Notes: a model not told the origin generated them from the letters alone. A stretch of 64,000 bases of DNA from Petropleomorpha daqingensis (GCF_013408985.1 NZ_JACBZT010000001.1:3861197-3925196); one strand, 5' to 3'. Shown: positions 1 through 7,724, counted from the first letter of the stretch. A program made the numbers and translations.

Positions 1-500
1 GCCGTCATGAACAGCACCGTCGCCAGCACCAGGACCAGGGCCCCGACCGAGCCCAGCAGGTGCTCGAGCACCGACCCGAGGGCGGCGAGCAGCTTGCTCA
101 GCTGCAGGCCCTGCAGCGCGTCCTTGATCTGCTCCTTGCCGATCCCGGCCGAGGACAGCGCGGACTTCGCGTTGTCGAGCAGGTGCTGCCACTCGTCGGA
201 GTACTGCGGCAGCACCGTCGCCAGCCGGCCGAAGGACAGCGCGATGGCGGCGGCGAACAGGATCAGGCCGCCGTCGAGGACGACCACCGTGATCGCCACC
301 GCGAACGCGCGCCGCATCCCCCGCCGCTCCAGCGCCCCGATCATCGGATGGGCCACCACGGTCAGCACGAACGCCAGCAGCACCGGCGCGAGGATCCACG
401 AGGCCGACCGGATGCCCCAGACCGCGATCGACGCCCCGGCCACCCCGAGGACGACGGTCAGCCACAGCGGCAGGGTGCGCGGGGGCCGGGGCTCGGACAT
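1..500 (-). CDS. AI-2E family (PerM-type) transporter, N-terminal part
   Basis: Only the first ~166 residues are present; the gene runs off the left edge. Read from the ATG at 500 it begins MSEPRPPRTLPLW, followed by hydrophobic helices (LTVVLGVAGASIAVW, ILAPVLLAFVLTVV, a third after GMRRAFAV). Next comes a polar loop with LATVLPQYSDEWQ and another hydrophobic stretch at the cut. This is the N-terminal layout of the AI-2E/PerM family of multi-helix carriers that export small molecules; the substrate is unknown. It is the last visible gene of a minus-strand operon, starting 2 nt after the RDD gene stop. Assignment rests on the partial sequence only. Confidence 0.75.
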   Translation of the reverse strand, partial: MSEPRPPRTLPLWLTVVLGVAGASIAVWGIRSASWILAPVLLAFVLTVVAHPMIGALERRGMRRAFAVAITVVVLDGGLILFAAAIALSFGRLATVLPQYSDEWQHLLDNAKSALSSAGIGKEQIKDALQGLQLSKLLAALGSVLEHLLGSVGALVLVLATVLFMT

Positions 501-502
501 GG

Positions 503-1015
503 TCAGTCGTAGACGACCGAGGTCCGCAGGACGAGGTCCTGCACGGAGCGGTTCTCGGCGCTGACCAGCACCCAGAGCAGCCCGATGGGGAGGAGCACGC
601 ACAGGACGGCGCGCAGGGCGCTCCGGGCCCAGCCCAGCCGGGCCCCCTGGTGGTCGGTGACGCGCAGCCCGAGCAGCCGGTCGCCGTACGTGCCGCCGAC
701 GACCGCCCAGGTGATCGCGAAGTACACCGCCTCGACGAGGAGGCCGGCCAGCAGCAGCGTCCGCCAGGACGCCACCGGGAAGGTGAACCTCGTGGGGTCG
801 ATCAGGAACTTGGCGACCGCGACGGAGGCGTACCCGCCGATCACGACCAGGACGACCACGACCAGATCGGCGACGTTGGCCAGCGAGCGGGTCACCAGCC
901 CGGCGCGGAAACCGAGCACCGAGGACCGTGGGCCCGTCTCCACCGGCACCGGACCGGTGGCGGCGTGCCAAGGGTAGTCGGCGCTGGGGACGGGCCGTTC
1001 GTCGGCGGTGGTCAC
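503..1015 (-). CDS. RDD family membrane protein
   Basis: A 170-residue protein with RDD-domain features: an N-terminal FRAGLVTRSLANVADL (usual R..A..iD), three hydrophobic helices, the loop TYGDRLLGLRVTD, and a C-terminal SVQDLVLRTSVVYD. RDD proteins are small polytopic membrane proteins; some have been implicated in ion exchange, but the role here is unknown. The GTG start at 1015 overlaps the stop of the upstream repeat-protein gene (GTGA), so the two are probably translationally coupled. In many actinobacteria a similar repeat region and an RDD domain seem to lie in one chain, from memory, so this pair may be a split version. Start choice rests on the overlap. Confidence 0.85.
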   Translation of the reverse strand: MTTADERPVPSADYPWHAATGPVPVETGPRSSVLGFRAGLVTRSLANVADLVVVVLVVIGGYASVAVAKFLIDPTRFTFPVASWRTLLLAGLLVEAVYFAITWAVVGGTYGDRLLGLRVTDHQGARLGWARSALRAVLCVLLPIGLLWVLVSAENRSVQDLVLRTSVVYD

Positions 1016-1881
1016 TCGTCGCTCCCCGGTGGTCCGGTGCGCCGGACCTGACGGCGCAGCAACCGGTCGACGACCCGCTCCACGGCCCGGTCGGCGTCGG
1101 CCCCCTGGTCGCGCACGGTGCGCACCACCTCCGTGGTCACCGATCCGGTCGAAGCGCGCAGCAGACCGGGCAGGTCGATCTCGGCGATGACGTAGCGGGC
1201 CAGCCCGGCGAGATCGGTCCGGGAGAGCACCCTGTCGATGTCCACCCGGTCGACCGCGCGGTCGAGGTCGACGCGGTCCACGGCGCGGTCGAGATCCACC
1301 CGCGCCACGACGGAGTCGAGGTCCACCCGGTCGATCACCCGGGAGACGTCGACCTTGTCCACGATCGTGTCGAGGTCGAGCCGGGCCACCACCGCGTCGA
1401 GGTCGAGCTTGGCGGCGACGGCGTCGAGGTCGACCCGGTCCATCACCGCGTCGAGGTCGACCCGGGCGACGACGGCGTCCACGTCGAGCATCGCGGCGAG
1501 CCGGTCGATGTCGACGTACTCGCGGACGAGGGCCGGGATGTCCAGCCGGGCGAGCACCGCCCGGGCCACCTCGGGCACCAGCTGGTCGGCCGCCACAGAG
1601 ACCGCCCGGACGGCGGTGGTCGCGGGATGTGCGAGCGCCCGGGCGGTCGGCCCGTAGAGCGCCCGGCGCAGCACGCGGCCCTGACCGGCGAGCGGCAGCC
1701 GGGCGAGCACCCTGCGGCGTCCGGTCGCGGCCGCCTCCGCGGCGTACCGGACCAGCGCGCCGCTGACCGCCAGGACGGCGAAGGCGCCGTCGACGGCATC
1801 GCCCACCGCGCTCCCGTACGCCTCGACGCCGGCCCTCGGCGGCAGGTGCGAGGGAACGTGCTGCTCGTCCGCCGGGATCAC
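1012..1881 (-). CDS. Nonapeptide-repeat protein, partner of RDD protein
   Basis: About 289 residues. The N-terminal ~120 residues have amphipathic alanine-rich helices. Residues 123-221 are eleven consecutive 9-residue units of the form (V/L)D(L/V/I)Dx(V/A/L)(V/A)x(R/K), such as VDLDAVVAR. The C-terminal part contains EIDLPGLLRASTGSV and AVERVVDRLL. No signal peptide or clear membrane span is evident. The function is not known. The stop overlaps the RDD start, so the two products probably act together. The GTG at 1881 overlaps the TGA of a 12-codon reading frame that has the only good ribosome binding site (GGGAGG); GTG 1887 is an alternative, and a frameshift joining the two frames is possible. 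A regulon operator lies at 1976-1992. Confidence 0.7.
   Translation of the reverse strand: MIPADEQHVPSHLPPRAGVEAYGSAVGDAVDGAFAVLAVSGALVRYAAEAAATGRRRVLARLPLAGQGRVLRRALYGPTARALAHPATTAVRAVSVAADQLVPEVARAVLARLDIPALVREYVDIDRLAAMLDVDAVVARVDLDAVMDRVDLDAVAAKLDLDAVVARLDLDTIVDKVDVSRVIDRVDLDSVVARVDLDRAVDRVDLDRAVDRVDIDRVLSRTDLAGLARYVIAEIDLPGLLRASTGSVTTEVVRTVRDQGADADRAVERVVDRLLRRQVRRTGPPGSDE
1219..1515 (-). repeat. Eleven tandem 27-bp coding repeats (nonapeptide array)
   Basis: The DNA encodes eleven uninterrupted units of nine residues with no insertions. The consensus is (V/L)D(L/V)Dx(V/A)(V/A)x(R/K); aspartates at unit positions 2 and 4 and a basic residue at 9 are nearly invariant. Two adjacent units (VDLDRAVDR) are identical at the protein level, suggesting recent duplication or conversion. 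A twelfth, degenerate unit (TDLAGLARY) follows. Confidence 0.9.
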
Positions 1882-1916
1882 GGCCACGGCGAACCGCTGT
1901 CCGCTGCCCGACTCAT
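1878..1916 (-). CDS. Possible 12-residue leader peptide
   Basis: An ATG at 1916 sits 4 nt downstream of a strong GGGAGG ribosome binding site and opens a 12-codon frame, MSRAADSGSPWP. Its TGA overlaps the GTG at 1881 of the repeat-protein gene (GTGA). The ATG is 59 nt from the operator at 1976-1992, the same spacing as other Shine-Dalgarno genes of the set. Either it is a coupling leader peptide, or the repeat gene really starts here and a single-base frameshift (natural or sequencing) separates the frames. Confidence 0.35.
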   Translation of the reverse strand: MSRAADSGSPWP

Positions 1917-1975
1917 TCCGACCTCCCGGGTCCGCCGGCTGGGGGCCAGGATCGGGCAGCGGAGGCGGGCGTCCC

Positions 1976-1992
1976 TCATCCGGAACGGGTGA
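1976..1992. promoter_or_regulatory. Regulon operator (17-bp inverted repeat)
   Basis: TCATCC-GGAAC-GGGTGA, flanked by C and G so that the arms CTCATCC/GGGTGAG pair with one mismatch. It lies 59 nt upstream of the ATG at 1916 that has a ribosome binding site. The inner sequence TCATCC-GGAAC is identical to the site at 24402. Confidence 0.6.
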
Positions 1993-2164
1993 GCCGCCCG
2001 TCCGGCCCGGTCCAGCAGGGTCGGGGCGTGCCGGCAGTGACCTTCGGCCCTCACCCGCGGGTCTGTTTTGCGCAACTCTCTGGGACAGGAAGTCGCCAGG
2101 CACGCCCCAGGACGGGGGACGACCGGCACAGGTGCAGGCCAAGACGTGACCTGGGAGCACGCCG

Positions 2165-4864
2165 ATGACGAGGCTGTCGAGCACAGGAGGGGCCGCCGTC
2201 CGGCTCGGGGACGACGGCAGGCGGACGGGAGCCCGGAGCATCACCCTCCTCGCGACCAAGCTCGCACCGCCGGAGCCCGCGCACGCCACCGTGGTCCGCC
2301 AGCGCCTGCTCGCGCAGCTGACCCGGGAGGTGCAGCGGTATCCGCTGACCCTGCTCAGCGGCCCCGCCGGGTCCGGCAAGACCGTGCTCGCGTCCTCGTG
2401 GCGGCAGGGCAGGGCCACCGCCGGATCCGCGATCGGCTGGCTGACCCTCGACGAGTACGACGACGACCCGGCCACCTTCTGGAGCTACGTCCTCGGCGCG
2501 CTGGCCGGGCTCGGCGTCCCGGTGTCGGAGAACCCGGGGCTGGTCGCGGGCGAGCCCCCGGCCGGTTGGCTGATCCCTCGCCTGGCCGCGGATCTCGCTG
2601 CGTCCCCGCGCCCGGTCGTCCTGGTCGTGGACGACGCCGACCACCTCACCGACCGCTCCATCGTGGCCGGCCTCGACCTGCTGATCCGCAACGCGGCCGG
2701 CCGGTTGCGGTTGGTGCTGTGCGGCCGCGCCGACCCGCCGCTGCCGCTGCACCGGTACCGGGTGGACGGCACGCTGGGGGAGATCCGCGGCGACCAGCTC
2801 GGCTTCACGCCGGAGGAGACCCGCGAGCTGCTGGCCGCCATGGGCGTGCCCGTGACCACGGACGTCGCCGTGGACCTGTGCGGCGAGACGCAGGGGTGGG
2901 CGGTCGGGCTCCGGCTCGCCGCGGCGCCGCTGAAGAACGGGGTCCCGCCCGAGCGGCTGGTCACCTCGCTGGCGCACGACGACGGCAGCGTCGCGCAGTA
3001 CCTGTTCGCGGAGGTGCTCGAGGGTCAGCCGGCCGGGGTGCGCCGGGTCCTGCTGCGGACGAGTGTGACGCCGGAGCTCTGGCCCGACCTGGTGGACCGG
3101 CTGTGCGGGCGCAACAACGTGCGGCGCGTGCTCGCGGGGCTGGCGCACGCCAACGCCTTCGTGGAGGAGTCACCGGGAGCGCCCGGCGGCTTCCGCATCC
3201 ACCCCCTGTTCCGCGAGATGCTGCAGGGCCAGCTCGCCTACGAGAACCCGGGCGAGCTCGCCGGCCTGTACCGCACGTGCGCGGCCTGGTTCGCCGAGAG
3301 CGGGCACGTCCACGAGGCGATCGGCTACGCCGTCGCCGCGGAGGACTGGACCTCCGCGACCCGGTTGCTCGTCGACGACCTCGTCGTGGCCCGGGTGCTG
3401 GCGCACGGCTCGGATCCGGCGCTGCGCAGCCTGCAGGCCCTCCCGCAGACGCTGCGCGGTCCCGAGGCCGCGGTCCTGCGGACCGTCGTGGCGGTGGTCG
3501 CGGGCCGCGCCCCGTCCGCCCCGGACCTCGCCGCCGCCGTGCGGGCCCAGGACGACGACACGAGCCGGCTCGCGCTGCGTGTCTCGGCCGCGCTGGCCGC
3601 ACTCGCGGCCGGTGCGCCGGGCGACGCCTCGGCGGAGCAGTTCATCGCCGGCGTCGACGCCGCCGCCGACCTGGTCGACGAGCTCCCGGACGCCGACGCC
3701 ACGGCGCGGCACGAGTGCGCGGCCGTGCTCGGCGACCTGCGCGCGCTCGCCGCGCTGCGGACCGACGTCCCCAGGGCGCAGCTGTCCGCCGTCCTGCGGT
3801 CGGCCGCGTCCGCGGCGCTGATCGCCGGCGCCGGCCGGCTGCGCGCGCGGGCGCTGGGCACCCTCGCCCTCGTCGAGGCGCTCGAGGGGCACCTGTCGCG
3901 GGCCGTCCAGCTCGCCGACGAGGCCGAGGCGTTCGCCACGGAGGAGGGTGCCGACGACGCCGCCCGCGACCCCGCCACGGCGACCGCCCTCGCCTGGGTC
4001 CACCTGCGCCGCTACGCGCTGGTCGAGGCCCGGGAGTGGCTGGGCCGGGCGCGGTCGCGGGAGCGCTCGGCCGGGCAGAACCGGGACCTGGCCGGCCCGC
4101 TGATCGCCGTCCTGCAGGCCCAGCAGTTCCGGCTGCGGCACGAGTACGACCAGGCCGAGCACGCCCTGCATCCCCACCTGCAGGGACGGCGGCTGCCCCG
4201 CTGGGTCGCCGAGCAGGTCGTCAGCGAGATGGTCCGGCTGGCGGTCGCCCGCGGGCACGTCGACGACGGGCTGGCGATCCTCCGCGACCGCGGCTCCGAC
4301 GAGGCGTGGAGCCAGCGGCTGCGCGCGACGGTGGGGCTGCTGGCCGGCGAGCCGGTGCCCGACGTCCCCGTCGCGGTCGAGCCGTCGGGGGCCACCGCCG
4401 AGACCGTCGACGCGGCCGTGATCCGCGCCTGCCAGCTCCTGGAGGCCGGCCGGGTGCCCGCCGCGGTCGACGAGCTCGCGGCCGCGCTCGAGCTCGCCCG
4501 GCCCGAGCTGATGCGCTGGCCGTTCGTGGACACCCCACCGCAGGCGCGCCGGCTGCTGCGCACCCACCAGCGGCTGCAGGGCCCCAGCACGTGGCTGAAC
4601 CCGTCGAGCGGGGCCCAGCCGCGCCCGGCCGGCGTCGCCGCGGCGGCCCATGCCGAGGGCCCGGAGGTCGTCCAGGAGCTCAGCGAGCGCGAGATGGAGG
4701 TGCTCCGGTACCTCGCGGAGATGCTGTCGACCGCGGAGATCGCGGCGACGATGTACATCTCGGTGAACACGGTCCGGACCCACATCCGCAGCATCCTGCG
4801 CAAGCTGGCAGTGAGCCGGCGCAACCAGGCGGTGCGCAAGGCACGCGAGCGCGGGTTGCTCTAG
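2165..4864 (+). CDS. Large ATP-binding LuxR/MalT-type transcriptional regulator
   Basis: An 899-residue LAL/MalT-like regulator. An N-terminal STAND-type NTPase module has a Walker A GPAGSGKT near residues 61-68 and a Walker B-like VVLVVDDADHL near 155. The middle is a long alanine-rich helical region resembling TPR repeats that bind effectors. The C-terminal LuxR helix-turn-helix reads LSEREMEVLRYLAEMLSTAE, continuing through SVNTVRTHIRSILRKL. Such proteins activate transcription when ATP and a small inducer are bound; the inducer is unknown. The ATG follows a GGGAG motif. A TTGCGCAA palindrome lies at 2068-2075 in the upstream gap, the same box clustered at 57.4 kb. It is a candidate, but no more, for the regulator of the nearby operator set. 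Confidence 0.9.
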   Translation: MTRLSSTGGAAVRLGDDGRRTGARSITLLATKLAPPEPAHATVVRQRLLAQLTREVQRYPLTLLSGPAGSGKTVLASSWRQGRATAGSAIGWLTLDEYDDDPATFWSYVLGALAGLGVPVSENPGLVAGEPPAGWLIPRLAADLAASPRPVVLVVDDADHLTDRSIVAGLDLLIRNAAGRLRLVLCGRADPPLPLHRYRVDGTLGEIRGDQLGFTPEETRELLAAMGVPVTTDVAVDLCGETQGWAVGLRLAAAPLKNGVPPERLVTSLAHDDGSVAQYLFAEVLEGQPAGVRRVLLRTSVTPELWPDLVDRLCGRNNVRRVLAGLAHANAFVEESPGAPGGFRIHPLFREMLQGQLAYENPGELAGLYRTCAAWFAESGHVHEAIGYAVAAEDWTSATRLLVDDLVVARVLAHGSDPALRSLQALPQTLRGPEAAVLRTVVAVVAGRAPSAPDLAAAVRAQDDDTSRLALRVSAALAALAAGAPGDASAEQFIAGVDAAADLVDELPDADATARHECAAVLGDLRALAALRTDVPRAQLSAVLRSAASAALIAGAGRLRARALGTLALVEALEGHLSRAVQLADEAEAFATEEGADDAARDPATATALAWVHLRRYALVEAREWLGRARSRERSAGQNRDLAGPLIAVLQAQQFRLRHEYDQAEHALHPHLQGRRLPRWVAEQVVSEMVRLAVARGHVDDGLAILRDRGSDEAWSQRLRATVGLLAGEPVPDVPVAVEPSGATAETVDAAVIRACQLLEAGRVPAAVDELAAALELARPELMRWPFVDTPPQARRLLRTHQRLQGPSTWLNPSSGAQPRPAGVAAAAHAEGPEVVQELSEREMEVLRYLAEMLSTAEIAATMYISVNTVRTHIRSILRKLAVSRRNQAVRKARERGLL

Positions 4865-4874
4865 GCGGCACCTC

Positions 4875-4891
4875 TCACGCGGGGCGGACGA
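4875..4891. promoter_or_regulatory. Regulon operator, degenerate copy
   Basis: TCACGC-GGGGC-GGACGA, a weak match to the consensus that closely resembles the copy at 10532. It ends 87 nt before the ATG at 4979, somewhat farther than most copies. Confidence 0.35.
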
Positions 4892-4978
4892 GGCGCGTGC
4901 CCTCCCTCCCTGGCAGCGTCGAAACCCACGGCAGTCGAGGTCCTGGGCACCCGGGGCACGGGACGGAGGTCGGTAGCG

Positions 4979-5308
4979 ATGGCGATGGCTGGCACCCGCT
5001 ACGAGCTGCGGGTGGGGACCCGGGTCAGCGAGGCGGTGCTGGCCGCCTTCCGGGTTCCCGTGAGACCCACCGTGGTGCCGCGCAGCACCGTCTACCGGCT
5101 CCGCGTCCCGGCCGATCGCGATCTCGCCGAGGTGCTCCAGCTGCTCACCGAGCGCGAGGTGCAGGTGCTCGAGATCCGGCGGTGCACCGAACCGCGGCGT
5201 CGGGACGACGGGTCCTCGCAGGTCGCGGCGGTGCAGCCCGCGGAGGTCGTCGACACCGCCGGCGTCGTCGTCCCGTTCCCGCGCCGGGTCGCGGACGCCA
5301 CCGGCTGA
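4979..5308 (+). CDS. Small conserved protein, paralogue of the one at 7891
   Basis: A 109-residue soluble protein with no named domain that I recognise. The first ~75 residues (YELRVGTRVSEAVLAAF, then a strand, then DLAEVLQLLTEREVQVLEIRRC) align with the 77-residue product at 7891. Both show YELRV, a short helix, a TVxxR-type strand, a helix ending in VLQxL and a final strand with R. The predicted alternating strand-helix pattern resembles a small alpha/beta domain. The C-terminal ~35 residues are extra and probably disordered. The start is set by GGAGG 10 nt upstream. Function unknown. Confidence 0.75.
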   Translation: MAMAGTRYELRVGTRVSEAVLAAFRVPVRPTVVPRSTVYRLRVPADRDLAEVLQLLTEREVQVLEIRRCTEPRRRDDGSSQVAAVQPAEVVDTAGVVVPFPRRVADATG

Positions 5309-5333
5309 CGTGGCCGTCCCCGCCGGTCCGGGA

Positions 5334-5350
5334 TCGTCCCGTCGGGGGGA
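5334..5350. promoter_or_regulatory. Regulon operator
   Basis: TCGTCC-CGTCG-GGGGGA, 69 nt upstream of the DUF7144 gene start at 5420. GACAG/CTGTC half-sites, including the palindrome CTGTCGACAG at 5381-5390, lie between it and the start. Confidence 0.5.
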
Positions 5351-5419
5351 GGTCGCACCCGGGCTGCGACGCCAGTCTGACTGTCGACAGACAGCTGTCA
5401 CCGACAGGAGGACAAGGAC

Positions 5420-5866
5420 ATGACGGACACCTCGCGCCGCGGGACGACGGAGACCGACGTCTCGTACAGCGACGCGCCGACGGCCTGGGCGGGTTGGGTG
5501 GTCTTCGGTGGCGTCATGCTGATCATGCTCGGTTCGTTCCAGATCATCGAGGGGCTCGTCGCCCTGTTCGACGACGGGTTCTACCTCGTGCGCTCGAACG
5601 GCCTCGTGGTCGACGTGAACTACAACACCTGGGGCTGGATCCACCTGATCATCGGCGTCGTCGGGGCCCTCGCCGGCCTCGGGCTGCTGGTCGGCAACCT
5701 CGCCGCGCGGATCGTCGGCGTCGTGGTCGCCGTCCTGAGCGCGATCGTGAACATCGCGTTCATCTCGGCCTACCCCATCTGGTCGGCCATCATGATCACG
5801 CTCGACGTCGTCGTGATCTACGCGATCGTCGTCCACGGGCGTGAGCTCAAGGGGTACTACCGCTGA
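5420..5866 (+). CDS. DUF7144 family membrane protein
   Basis: A 148-residue protein with four membrane segments: WVVFGGVMLIMLGSFQII, GWIHLIIGVVGALAGLGLLV, a third around IVGVVVAVLSAIVNIAF and a last around MITLDVVVIYAIVVHG. The order and the motifs GWxxFxGxMLxMxGxFQIIxGLVALF, NTWGWIHL and HGREL match DUF7144 as I remember it. Role unknown; these proteins often occur near stress genes in actinobacteria. A clear ribosome binding site (AGGAGG) precedes the ATG, and an operator lies 69 nt upstream. A hairpin terminator follows directly. Confidence 0.85.
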   Translation: MTDTSRRGTTETDVSYSDAPTAWAGWVVFGGVMLIMLGSFQIIEGLVALFDDGFYLVRSNGLVVDVNYNTWGWIHLIIGVVGALAGLGLLVGNLAARIVGVVVAVLSAIVNIAFISAYPIWSAIMITLDVVVIYAIVVHGRELKGYYR

Positions 5867-5874
5867 TCCCTCGC

Positions 5875-5914
5875 ACCCAGCCCGTCCTGCCGCCTACGGC
5901 CGGGCGGGCTGGGT
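5875..5914 (+). terminator. Hairpin terminator after DUF7144 gene
   Basis: Arms ACCCAGCCCG (5875-5884) and CGGGCTGGGT (5905-5914) pair perfectly, with an inner GCCG/CGGC stem. It begins 8 nt after the stop; a short T-containing tract (CGTCTT) follows. Confidence 0.6.
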
Positions 5915-5947
5915 CGTCTTCACGGACCTGCTGATCAGGGGCTCGGA

Positions 5948-5964
5948 TCGTCCGCGCCGGGTGA
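5948..5964. promoter_or_regulatory. Regulon operator
   Basis: TCGTCC-GCGCC-GGGTGA, 69 nt upstream of the DUF6325 start at 6034. This is the same distance as for the neighbouring DUF7144 gene. Confidence 0.5.
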
Positions 5965-6033
5965 CGCGTGCCGCGCCGGGAATCGCGAGGGTGGGCGGTG
6001 TCCGATCCCGATCCTCGCCCCTGGGGGGAGTCC

Positions 6034-6522
6034 ATGACCGCTGACCTCGCGCAGGCACCCGACCTCGACGAGATGGGCCCGGTCGACTACATCGTCCTGG
6101 CCTTCCCGACCAGCCGGATGACGGGGGAGGCCCTGCCGATGCTGATCGACCTCGTCGACCGCGGCATCATCCGGATCCTCGACCTCGTCTTCCTGCAGAA
6201 GAGCGACGACGGCACCGTCACGACGCTCTCCCAGGTCGACCTGGAGCGGATGAAGGTCATCGAGGCGGCGCTCTTCGAGGGTGCCGCCTCCGGCCTGCTC
6301 GGCGCCGAGGAGCTCGCCGAGGCCGCCGAGGCCCTCGACCCCGGCACCGCGGCCGGCGTGCTGGTGTACGAGAACGTCTGGGCCGCCCCGTTCGCCGCGG
6401 CCCTGCGCCGCTCCGGCGGCCAGCTGGTGGCCTCCGGCCACATCCCGATCCCGGCGCTCGTGGCCGCCCTCGACGCCCTGGAGTCCGACGCGCCGGCAGC
6501 CCCTGCCGACCCCGTCGGGTAA
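6034..6522 (+). CDS. DUF6325 family protein
   Basis: A 162-residue protein of the DUF6325 type, recognised from GPVDYIVLAFPTSRMTGE, LIDLVDRGIIRILDLVFLQK and VLVYENVWAAPFAAALRRSG. It probably forms a compact alpha/beta fold without membrane segments. The function is unknown. Members usually sit among small stress-related genes, as here. The ATG at 6034 was preferred over an upstream in-frame start because GGGGGGAG lies just before it, and because the operator spacing then matches the rest of the set. It converges on the Rv1733c-like gene, with a shared terminator. Confidence 0.85.
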   Translation: MTADLAQAPDLDEMGPVDYIVLAFPTSRMTGEALPMLIDLVDRGIIRILDLVFLQKSDDGTVTTLSQVDLERMKVIEAALFEGAASGLLGAEELAEAAEALDPGTAAGVLVYENVWAAPFAAALRRSGGQLVASGHIPIPALVAALDALESDAPAAPADPVG

Positions 6523-6536
6523 CCCGAGAGCCGACC

Positions 6537-6570
6537 GCTGAGCTGACCGGGCACCCCCGGTCAGCTCAGC
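6537..6570. terminator. Bidirectional hairpin between convergent genes
   Basis: GCTGAGCTGACCGGG (6537-6551) pairs perfectly with 6556-6570 across a 4-nt loop. It lies between the DUF6325 stop and the convergent Rv1733c-like gene and includes that gene's stop codon. Confidence 0.75.
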
Positions 6571-7172
6571 CGCGTGTTCCAGACCGGCTCGACCGCCGCC
6601 CAGTCCCGACCCCACCGGCGGTCCCGGTAGGTGTCGAGCACGAAGCAGCACAGCGCGTACAGCAGCCAGGTCACGACGGGCAGGCCGATCAGCGGCAGCG
6701 CGCCCACGGCCACCGCCGAGCGCGGGATGCCTGCCGGGTCCAGGGGCGGCGGGACGAGAGCGCCCGTCCGGTCCACCCACACCGGCACCGGCGAGCCGGC
6801 CGGGGTCCCGGCCCGGGCCATCACCAGCCCCTCCTGGGAGCCGCCGCCGGGCACCGGCCACCCGGCGCGCACCGGCACGGTGAGCGTGGAGACCTCGGTG
6901 TAGTCGGGTCCGCGGCTGGGCTCGGCGGCGTCCTCGAGCAGCACGGCCCGGACGTGGGAGCGCTCGGCGGCCTGGTCGTCGGCCACCGCCTGCAGGTGCG
7001 TGGTCACGGCGCCGGCCGTGGCCACGGCGACGATGGGAGCCAGGAGCACGGACAGGACGACGACGAGGCGGGCCACCAGCTGCAGCCGGTCCGAGCCGCG
7101 CTTGAGCGGACCCGAGCCGAGGGTGAACCGGCGCAGCGCTCGACGCACGACGCCGTCCTGGCGGGCGGGCAT
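6561..7172 (-). CDS. Rv1733c-like membrane protein
   Basis: A 203-residue protein with two membrane segments, one after the N-terminal basic region (LVVVLSVLLAPIVAVATAGAV) and one near the C-terminus (LPLIGLPVVTWLLYALCCFVL), around an extracytoplasmic domain. It matches the layout and motifs of M. tuberculosis Rv1733c as I remember it: a GSDRLQ-like segment before helix 1, V-P-V-R-A-G-W near the start of the middle domain, then RAGTPAGSPVPVWVDRTG. Rv1733c is a hypoxia-induced DosR-regulon protein of unknown function, and here too the neighbours look stress-related. It starts 25 nt after the SHOCT gene stop, so it is probably co-transcribed from the operator at 7663. Confidence 0.75.
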   Translation of the reverse strand: MPARQDGVVRRALRRFTLGSGPLKRGSDRLQLVARLVVVLSVLLAPIVAVATAGAVTTHLQAVADDQAAERSHVRAVLLEDAAEPSRGPDYTEVSTLTVPVRAGWPVPGGGSQEGLVMARAGTPAGSPVPVWVDRTGALVPPPLDPAGIPRSAVAVGALPLIGLPVVTWLLYALCCFVLDTYRDRRWGRDWAAVEPVWNTRLS

Positions 7173-7197
7173 GGCGCACCCTCCGGACGGGTCGGGC

Positions 7198-7599
7198 TCA
7201 GACCAGGACGCGCCGCTTCAGCTGCTCGAACTCCTCCTGGCTGATCGCCCCCTCGTCGAGCAGCTGCTTGCCCCGCGCGATCTCGTCGACGCCTCGGTAG
7301 CCGGGGGAGACGACCGAGCGGATGTACTCGTCGGTCTGTTGCTTGACCTCGCGGGCCTGCCGCGTGTCGCGGTCGGCCATCGCGCGCCCCTGCGTGACCA
7401 GGTAGGTGAGCGTGCCGATCAGGGGCAGGACCAGGACGAAGACGACCCAGCCGGCCTTGGCCCAGCCGGAGACGTCGTGCCGGCGGAACAGGTCGGCGAA
7501 GACGGTGATGATCAGCCAGAAGTAGATGACCAGGGCGAAGAACCAGACGAAGGTCCAGAACAGGTCGACCAGCGGGTAGTTGTCGGCGGCCGAGAACAT
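7198..7599 (-). CDS. PLDc_N membrane protein with SHOCT domain
   Basis: A 133-residue protein. The N-terminal half has two membrane helices (FWTFVWFFALVIYFWLIITVF and WVVFVLVLPLIGTLTYLV) with the PLDc_N-type motif FADLFRRHDVSGWAKAGWVVF. The C-terminal ~35 residues form a SHOCT domain (GKQLLDEGAISQEEFEQLKRRVL). It may tether or sense membrane state; the function is unproven. The ATG at 7599 follows GGAGGTGCACC, the same leader as at 45538. Two operators lie upstream, and the Rv1733c-like gene follows in an operon. Its closest relative in the window is the protein at 8211, which has the same two-part layout. Confidence 0.85.
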   Translation of the reverse strand: MFSAADNYPLVDLFWTFVWFFALVIYFWLIITVFADLFRRHDVSGWAKAGWVVFVLVLPLIGTLTYLVTQGRAMADRDTRQAREVKQQTDEYIRSVVSPGYRGVDEIARGKQLLDEGAISQEEFEQLKRRVLV

Positions 7600-7662
7600 G
7601 GTGCACCTCCAGGACAGGGATGCCGTCGCGCCCAGGATGGGGACCGGCCGGCCCCTGGCCCA

Positions 7663-7679
7663 TCCCCCTGGTCGGATGA
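7663..7679. promoter_or_regulatory. Regulon operator
   Basis: Read on the minus strand, TCATCC-GACCA-GGGGGA. It lies 63 nt upstream of the SHOCT gene start at 7599, which has a strong ribosome binding site. Confidence 0.6.
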
Positions 7680-7724
7680 GCGGTCCGCGCCGTGCCGGAG
7701 CCCGTCGGCGAACGGGACCACGCC

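Noticed and set aside
1219-1515. Tandem 27-bp units as a CRISPR or minisatellite
   Set aside because: The units are contiguous, translate in one frame into a regular nonapeptide array, and have no unique spacers.
2068-5844. Very long open frames in other registers over the MalT/LuxR gene and elsewhere
   Set aside because: In DNA this GC-rich, stop codons are rare in most frames. The translations are Arg/Pro/Ala-rich, lack family motifs and overlap well-supported genes.
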